Shown in pieces: positions 57,075-64,000 of a stretch of 64,000 nt of DNA. Position numbers and translations under genes: made by a program. Positions within the stretch are counted from its first letter, which is position 1, and each line of letters begins with the position of its first letter. The stretch is from Selaginella moellendorffii (lineage: Eukaryota > Streptophyta > Lycopodiopsida > Selaginellales > Selaginellaceae), in contig NW_003314292.1 in the NCBI RefSeq assembly GCF_000143415.4, positions 471,538 through 535,537 of the forward strand, in the 5' to 3' direction. The notes under the pieces are model-generated. The model did no database searches, was not told the DNA's origin, and saw only the letters and a list, made by a program, of their open reading frames with translations.

Positions 57075-57290
57075 TGTGATAAAAAAAAACAGCCATAAAC
57101 AAGATCTTGTTTGGGATCACTACTGGAGTGAAATGATCTATGGCTTGTTATCTAAAACCATTCACCAAGTAACTATCTAACATTACATTCCAACTTATCA
57201 AATCCTTCTTGGGCATTGCATCGAATGTGGATTTAGCAAGATAACAATCTGGAATGCCATCTAGGGCCATCAAACAGATCCTTGGCACCA
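57075..57290 (-). pseudogene. PPR protein relic
   Basis: Minus-strand translation gives 'LAKSTFDAMPKKDLISWNVM' followed by 'LDSYLVNG', a stop and 'QAMDHF'. That is one S/L-type PPR unit and the start of the next. Stops on both sides show it is dead. It is not a close copy of the PPR gene at 11974-14367. Confidence 0.6.
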
Positions 57291-58040
57291 TCAATCTATG
57301 TTTAATAGGGGCAACCATTTAATATACACCATGATGTTGCAAGTTACTCAAGAGTGGAGTTTCATTTGATCTTTGCCTCAGTAATGTGGAGGCTACCACC
57401 AAAACTAGCAAGAATTGCACATCAAAACACTTTGTTTCTTTGTGACATTCAACCAAAGAATAATTTTTCTTCATTCAAGAAAATACACCATAAACTAGTT
57501 CCAAATGACCACATCTTGCTTTGACATTCTCAAAGAATATATATATAAAATACTTAGCATTGCCACCTCCTTTTAAAGATTATTGTGCATTTGACAACTT
57601 AAGGAAAACTTTGTCACCAACTTTATACTCCTAATAATAATGATGCTTATTAGTGAATTTTTGGTCTTAATCTTGAGCTTGCCTCAAAACAAGGAGCAAA
57701 CCTTAAGCTAACCTATGAACCCTTAAGGCATTATGGCCTTAAATCCCATAAACTATAGAATATTTTTAAAATATTCCCATAGTTTATGTTATTCTCCCCT
57801 CCCTTATGACCCAACCATGAATGGCAGGTTCTAGAAGTTAAACAAGCCTCACATGAAGGGAGTCCAAGGCAATATGGCCATAGAGAAAAGATGTGCAAAC
57901 AACAACACTAACATCACGATAAACAACTATGAAAGAAAGAAAGCAATACAATTGTCTCGCATAACAATACAATAATGAAAACAGGAGAATGAGAATAGAA
58001 CAAACAACTCAAATTATATAATAATACGGCTATAGAACTC
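57291..58040. other. Repeat-derived, no gene
   Basis: Near 57620 the minus strand reads 'EYKVGDKVFLKLS', a retroelement integrase C-terminal motif, without continuation in the expected place. Nothing else is recognised. Confidence 0.4.
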
Positions 58041-58044
58041 AATT

Positions 58045-58365
58045 CTCTTGTTCTTTAAGAATGTCATCCAAATCGTAACCAAAACTTGGAAACACTCTCT
58101 TCACATTGTCCTTAGTTTCCCATGTAACTTTATCTATGGAATAATCATTCCACTAAATTAGCAACTCCCGAAGCATGTTTTCACCAATCTTTGAGCAAGA
58201 ATATTGGCTAGATTAGCCTTCTTAGCATCAATATCTAGGACTTGGATGATGACCAATCCACGACATCACTAAAGTGCAAACATACTTTAAGTTTACTCAT
58301 ATGAAATGTTGGATGAATCTTTGAACTAGCTAGCAAGTTTAAAGTGTAAACAATATCCCCCATTG
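58045..58365 (-). pseudogene. Chromovirus (Ty3/gypsy) integrase C-terminus and chromodomain relic
   Basis: The minus strand shows 'SKIHPTFHMSKLK', the conserved KIHPxFHxSxLK block of gypsy integrases. After several stops it shows 'WNDYSIDKVTWETKDNVKR', the end of a chromodomain (W-x..ATWE type). The piece abuts the inverted LTR fragment at 58366. Many stops are present. Confidence 0.75.
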
Positions 58366-58990
58366 TAGTGCACATGATTTTTACCCTTTATCCTATGGTG
58401 ATTTACCATAGAATAACCATGAAGCGGTGCCTAAACCCTTTACATGCCACGTGTCATATGCCACGTGCCACATGCCATGTGTCCAAATGACAGTGGAGTG
58501 GAACCCAAATTTCAAAGCCTTGGGCCACTGAACGAAGGAACGGTGCCAAACTCCCAAACATAGAGCTAAAGAGCAATGGCACTGGAGCACGGAATAACTC
58601 TTGAATATATAGCCCAAGGAGCAAAGGGATAGGAGCATGGAGCAACTTGGATTAGTCCTAGAGCAACCATCATCCAAATGCCAGGACTAACACACAAAAC
58701 AAAGCCAAATAAAGTTTAGCACTATTTCAGCATACTAGTGGCCTAACGCAAGGATATGAGTACTCCATCAGCTAACATGATGTGGAACTTGGGCTTAGAC
58801 CCAAGCCAAACGCAGAACAAGTACAGGCATGCAAGCAAGAACTATACCTCAGGTTGGTTGGCAATGCCCAACTTACCCACTATCTCTACTATACATTTGG
58901 AACTCCTTATAACCCCCCCCTCCCCTCTTGAGGAACACATGTTTTGAGCTTTCACCCTAAGCCTCCTTTAGTATCAAAAGTTAGTCTCCA
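58366..58990 (-). repeat. Inverted LTR fragment related to LTRs 1-3
   Basis: The reverse complement matches the 3' half of LTRs 1-3: 'gggtgaaagc', the G-run, 'ttccaaatgtatagta', the G-box array (58445-58490, mostly decayed) and the terminal hairpin at 58390-58415. It is more diverged than the three LTRs are from each other. No internal region is attached. Confidence 0.85.
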
Positions 58991-59654
58991 TAAAGCTAGA
59001 TTAGTGGAATTGAATAGAAGGAGTAGTCTTTCTTGATAAGCTCAGATAAGGATTTATTCATTCAGAATAAAGAGAAAATACATGTCCCCTAGGAAAGATT
59101 TGTTTTTATGCTAAAGAAACCCTTATATATCTAAATGCTTTCTTGGATGGGGAAGTCCAAGGAAAGAAATCAAAGGGTACATTGGATAGAAATTTCTTTC
59201 TGGAACAAACCTTCCCTCAAAATTTTGCTGGTATGGCATATAAAAATTTTCTCCAGGCAATATAAACTTTGAGGAAAAGAAAAGAAGAGACAAATACTCT
59301 AAGAGTAATGTCTACATATTTTTTTCTCCATTCTATAACTCTGTCAATAAACCATGAGGATTAATGAGCAGAGATTATTAAGCTAACAAGGAAAACAATT
59401 TTCCACAATATGTTTGCATACAAAAGCAAATTAGGCAAAAGGACAAAGCTTAAGGCTAACATAGTAAGGTAGAGTGACTTAGGTAATTTAGAGGCAATTA
59501 GAGAGCTTTTTTTTCCCTATCATACTTTCCCTCTCACTCACTCCACACCTACACCTTTGCTAAGATATGCCAACACTCTAATCTTAGCTTAAATGCCACC
59601 TAGAGCCATACAAGGGCAAATGCCATCACCGCCACCTACTGGATTGAGCACATT
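58991..59654. other. AT-rich, nothing recognised
   Basis: No credible frame and no recognised repeat between the LTR fragment and the right minisatellite LTR. Confidence 0.5.
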
Positions 59655-61310
59655 TGTGAGACATAAAATCCCTAGGCCCCAAAGTAGAGTTGGAAGGGTG
59701 CCACATGGTAGTGGCTGAAACGAAAGCCAAACAAGCGTAACACGTTTGGACCAAAAGCTCCAACTTGAAAGGTCGAGAGTGGGAGTGGAATTCCCAACAA
59801 AGTGCTCAAGGAACGAGCACGAAGTGAGCAATAAGCGAGGCTCTAAAAAGGGACCCAAAAAGGACCAACACATGACACATGGAAGTGTCTGAGAACAAGT
59901 CTGAGATGGAGTTTGAGATGGATCCGAGATGGACCCGAGATGGAGTCCGAGATGGACCCGAGAAGGAGTCTGAGATGGAATTTGAGATGGATCCGAGATG
60001 GACCCAAGATGGAGTCCGAGGTGGACCCGAGAAGGAGTCTGAGATGGAGTCCAAGATGGACTCGAGATGAAGTCTGAGATGGAGTCCGAGATGGACCCGA
60101 GATGGAGTCCGAGATGGACCCGAGATGGAATCCGAGATGGAGTCTGAGATGGAGTCCAAGAAGGACCCGAGATGGAGTCCGAGATGGACCTGAGATGGAG
60201 TTCGAGATGGACCCGAGATGGAATCCGAGATGGGCCCGAGATGGAGTTTGAGATGTAACCGAGACCGAGACCGAGACCGAGACCGAGTCCAAGTCTGAGT
60301 TCGAATTTGAGTTCGAGTCCGAATACTAATACAGACAGTTGGGTGAAAGCCCAAAGCGATCGTCCCCCGGGAAGGGGCTGTGGGGGGTTCCAAAAGTATA
60401 GTAGGGAGAGTGTGGGCTAGAGCCCAGTGGAGCCAGTTTGGCCTAGGAAGGCCATACCCAGTGTTGGGTGATGAGTTGGCTACTGGGAAGTCCAAGGCTA
60501 GAGTAAATACGGACCAACAAGTAGGGTAGCTTGGTGAAATGTTCAAGAGCCGAATCTAGTTCCCCCGGGAGATTAAATGGTCGATGCTCTCAATTCAAGT
60601 GTGGGTGGCCTACCTACTTGGATATCTGGCGTGGCTCAATGGAACCTCGCTCTAAGCCCATGGCTAGAGCACCCAAAGGTGGAAGGCGGGGAGAGTACCT
60701 ATGAGGCTCGTGTAGGGCTACAATGTTCTGAAATGTTGTCCCAAAGGCCCAGACTGTGGAAAGGAAGAGTAGCCCTCTTGTGTAGTGACCAAGGATACAG
60801 TCGTGTGGTGACGAAGTCCCATAGGACTATGGGACTTAGTGGTCGGGCTTGTGAGCCTCGATCTAGTGGCAATGTTGGTGAACACGGCCATGGGCAGAAA
60901 GGGACTTGGTGGGGACCGGAAAAGGGATATTGGGGAAGGCTATTCCCCATATCTGCGGGCATCCTAAGGATGCTAAGGAGTGGATCTGGGATGATCATTC
61001 ATGGACGGATGGCCCAGTCTTTGAGAGACAGGATTGTGATATAGGTGGTGTTAGACCACTAGTGTGACCAAGGTGAATGGGCATGGCCTTAGCGTAACGG
61101 GCTGATATGTCGGTGGTACTTTGGGGTGTCAGTCATGGGATCGGACACTTGGAACACTTGGACCAAGTGCGATGGTTGAGTGGCATGGATGCCATTCTTG
61201 GGGCTAGCAAGTCCTTAAGTCCAAAATAGGACTTATGGAGGTTATGAGTGAAACTCCTCCAAGTGGTTAGAGGTGTGGCTAAGTGACTAAAGTAGGATGG
61301 AAAATTTAGT
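59655..61310 (+). repeat. Minisatellite-bearing LTR-like repeat, right copy
   Basis: This is the reverse complement of 1-1700 with moderate divergence. It includes the GAGATGGA minisatellite and the block 'gggtgaaagcccaaagc' with a following G-run at about 60342-60395. It starts within the integrase tail also seen in the left copy. No internal element is attached, so it is a solo or truncated copy. Confidence 0.75.
59885..60310 (+). repeat. GAGATGGA(GT/CC)C minisatellite
   Basis: About 35 units of 12 bp alternate 'gagatggagtcc' and 'gagatggacccg', ending in a 6-bp (GAGACC)n run at 60260-60290. It is open in several frames on both strands because the unit length is a multiple of three. Confidence 0.9.
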
Positions 61311-61485
61311 AGCTTACAACATCTTCGATTGGGTAGAGTGATCTTGTCCTCACGCCATCATCACAAGCTGTCGACTTCACTCTTAGAGCATTGTTGATGC
61401 AAAATTTCTTTTGGGCACCTCCATTGGCACTGCACTACATCTCTTAGTTGCCTAACCCCAAGTTTTTTGCCTATAATTTTCACGA

Positions 61486-62400
61486 ATGACAAAAATGCCT
61501 AAGCAAGATGAGCATGTGGAGGAAATCTCATCCGATGATGAGGAGTTTGATTATGGCCAAGTAAAACTGTCTAAAGAGCTTATGCTTTCTCTTTATGATA
61601 AGTTTTGGCTTAATGTTTTTGGGTTATTTGCCTATGTAAAGCTACTTGAAGGAGAAATATCGATTGAACAAGGGATCAAGCTCATGCAGAAGTGGTACAT
61701 AGCGGAGCATGCTTTTCTTTCTGCAATCGAGTCCATCCCTTTAGACTCACCTAGTTTGCTCAAATTTTTCACCTAGACAATGAGGGTGAAATAATTAAGA
61801 TGAGTAAAAAGGATTGCATGCCCGATCAATACATCCTCCCAAAAAACACATTCGAATGAGGATGCATTTTCACCTACTTGAAGCCCAACTATCATGCTAG
61901 ACTTAAAGTGTTGTGTGCCATCATCAATGGGAGGACAGTTGTGCAAAATGCTAGCATTAAGATAACTTGCCTATTAGAAGCTATTGAGACTAAATGGTAA
62001 ATAAACATAGCTCATTTTGCCTATAATAGATTTGTGGTTGAAATGAAAAATGTTGTCTTATAGATGGGCAAGGGAAGGCAAATGAAAATAGGAGTTTTCA
62101 TCTTTTTGTGATGCATCTACGAGAACTACACTACTCAGGAGAATTCCACACCTCACCTTGCCATTGAGCTACCACCTCCGTATCTCCTTCGATGTGGATG
62201 TGGAGAAAAATCCCGATAATATGGATTCAAGCAAGGAAAATTCTCCCCTAAAAAAAAAACTCCACCTAGATCCAAAAATCAAGCTGCAAGACCTCCAAAG
62301 CTCATTTTGCAGAAATCCAATGGCCAAGTATGCCATGGAAAAGCTAGATGCAGCAAGTATAGTGATAAAACATCATGCCGGATTAGGAACAAAGTCATGA
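61486..62400 (+). pseudogene. Degenerate ORF, probably transposon-derived
   Basis: 61486-61776 is open for 96 codons with an acidic start ('EEISSDDEEFDYGQVKLSKE') and 'LFAYVKLLEGEISIEQGIKL'. The reading continues after the stop with further coding-like pieces ('HARLKVLCAIINGRTVVQNA') and an open end at 62158-62400. Its position next to the LTR repeat suggests a gag-like or other transposon protein, but no defining motif was found. Confidence 0.35.
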
Positions 62401-63840
62401 CTCATCTATGTCTATAGAGACAACTTTGATGCCAACAAAAATCTCTCCAAGCATCAGAGAAGTGATGAGTACACAAACAGACAACACTAGGTAAACAATG
62501 GATGCTAAAGTTGTGGAAGAAATTCCAAAACTTAGGCCACAAAGTCCAACACATGATACATATATAGATGTTGCAAAACTATTGGTTGTAGATACAACTA
62601 ATGAAGTGAGTTTAGGCTAAGAAGATCACGGCTAAGAAACTCAATGGGACAAAGAAGACGAGGCTACAAAAAAAGGTCTAGGTGAACTAGAGGAGTACAA
62701 ACTAAGTTTTCTCTAGTCCACCTACGCATCCAACAGCGACACACCCTCAATTGACAAGTCTAACAAGATGAGGCAGCCATAGTAGTAGTAGACACCACAG
62801 TAGCACTACAAGGTCAAGGCTAGCCACACCTTTGTGCACAAGTCCGTGAGTCAGTCTAGCAAGCTAGCAGCTTGAAGCTTTATGGAGGAGCTCACTCAAC
62901 ATATCAAGGGAGGAGGCAAGCAGCCAGTTAACAAGTCAATGTAGCCAGTGGAAAATGAAAAACAACAAAATATCATGTATAGGTCTTGAACTACCTCAAG
63001 ACAATCACCAAGAAAGTGGATGGAGTCATAGGCTAGCAGAATCATCAATGACATATAATCCAAGAACTCAAGAGCACAATCTCAATTTCCACATCCACTG
63101 ATGCAAAGCACATCAGCTGCTAGGACCAATGCATTGCTATACTCAACTAGGAGAATCAAATCATGCATTAAGAACTCAACGATTTATGCTAATGCATTGA
63201 GTTTGTTACTATAAAGATTAAGCTTAGCAACCTGGAGCAAGATTTGGAGAATCCGACTGCCTGAGGACAAACAATAGCTGGGAGTGATGAAAAGGTAAAT
63301 GTTTTATTTTGTGTATATTCCTAGGTAGAGCAAAAAAAGAAACCTAATTACACTTAATCTTAGGTATCTAAAAAGAAAAACTTGACCTAGATGAAAAGTA
63401 GTTAGGAATGGTTATAAAATCATATAGTATATAAGTAACATTTAGAGATGTTGAAAAATAACCCCCACTCACTATTGTATGCATTTGCATTGAATTAATC
63501 ATCTTTCCTCTCGCCTATAACTGTTTGTGCAAAGTAAAGTTGAAAAAGTGACACATACTTATTTTTACTCACGCTTTTGGGGTTCAAGGTTGAGTTCTCT
63601 TTTATTCTCTTCTCAATCTTCTCTTCTTCTTCTCTTCTCCTAAATTCTTGTCTTTGTTTGTTTGTCACTATTTTGCAGGCAGGTAGTGAGTATATATATA
63701 TTGCAAGTATAGATCAAAGTTTCAACATATGCATGTATAGAAGCCTACTAAAATTGTTGTTGAACCAATTTCAATGTCTTACAAAGACCAAAATGCCCTA
63801 CTGCTAAGGTGTTATGGCATGCTTTGACAACATGTAACTG
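62401..63840. other. Gene-free flank
   Basis: No frame with a recognisable motif. 63577-63807 is open but consists of low-complexity Ser/Leu-rich sequence. Confidence 0.4.
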
Positions 63841-63849
63841 CATTTTGAC

Positions 63850-63852
<3 letters not shown>

Positions 63853-63887
<35 letters not shown>

Positions 63888-63914
63888 AGGGCCACGTGTA
63901 TGGCTATATATATA

Positions 63915-63973
<59 letters not shown>
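63853..63973. repeat. (TA)n microsatellite
   Basis: Two long TA runs (about 63853-63880 and 63906-63973) are separated by a short unique stretch. Open frames reading Tyr-Ile repeats here are artefacts. Confidence 0.95.
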
Positions 63974-63977
<4 letters not shown>

Positions 63978-64000
63978 ATATATATGTAGGTATGTGAGTG

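Noticed and set aside
59806-60546. 246-codon minus-strand open frame
   Set aside because: Encoded by the GAGATGGA minisatellite; repetitive and frame-neutral.
63809-63997. Tyr-Ile repeat open frame
   Set aside because: (TA)n microsatellite.

Overview
The window is nuclear DNA of a land plant. The evidence is chloroplast, light-signalling and cell-wall genes, a PLS-type PPR protein, a plant U-box/ARM protein, COPT copper transporters and Ty3/gypsy elements. Introns of about 50-75 bp with GT..AG borders, intron-poor long genes and dense spacing suggest a lycophyte of the Selaginella type. That taxon is an inference from gene style, not from a search.

Layout. 1-5870: a decayed Ty3/gypsy retrotransposon on the minus strand, with a minisatellite-bearing LTR-like end at 1-1700. 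5870-8180: AT-rich DNA with an inverted repeat. 8190-8560: a broken relative of a cysteine-rich secreted peptide gene. 9.2-26.1 kb is a compact gene island: long-form tRNase Z (-), PPR protein (-), Ole e 1/proline-rich secreted protein (-), DHHC S-acyltransferase (+), cysteine-rich secreted peptide (+), an inverted S-acyltransferase pseudogene (-), U-box/ARM E3 ligase (-), ARF1-type GTPase (+), CCB1 (+) and an HY5-type bZIP (-). For the spliced genes I joined exons by hand. The frames close exactly, and the ARF comes out at 181 codons, the family's usual length.

26.9-30.4 kb holds gene remnants and a tRNA-Leu(UAG)-like gene that lacks its D-loop. 30.45-54.7 kb is a pair of directly repeated segments, A (30452-47424) and B (50859-54715). 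Each carries an intact copper transporter gene and a broken downstream gene fragment. Segment A is interrupted by 13 kb of LTR retroelement with three LTRs (LTR-internal-LTR-internal-LTR), flanked by the 5-bp duplication CCATT; segment B preserves the empty site. Between the segments lie a multi-pass membrane protein (-), a short spliced plus-strand gene end and a bZIP relic cut at the segment B breakpoint. 54.7-64 kb is repeat-rich: PPR and chromovirus relics, an inverted LTR fragment, a second minisatellite LTR in the orientation opposite to the one at the left edge, an unrecognised degenerate ORF, and a (TA)n tract at the right edge.

No single pathway links the genes. HY5 and CCB1 both serve the light/photosynthetic programme, and the two COPT genes supply copper uptake. 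The most unusual items are the 20-residue-period cysteine-repeat peptide, the three-LTR ORF-less retroelement with G-box arrays and hairpins, and the D-arm-deleted tRNA.
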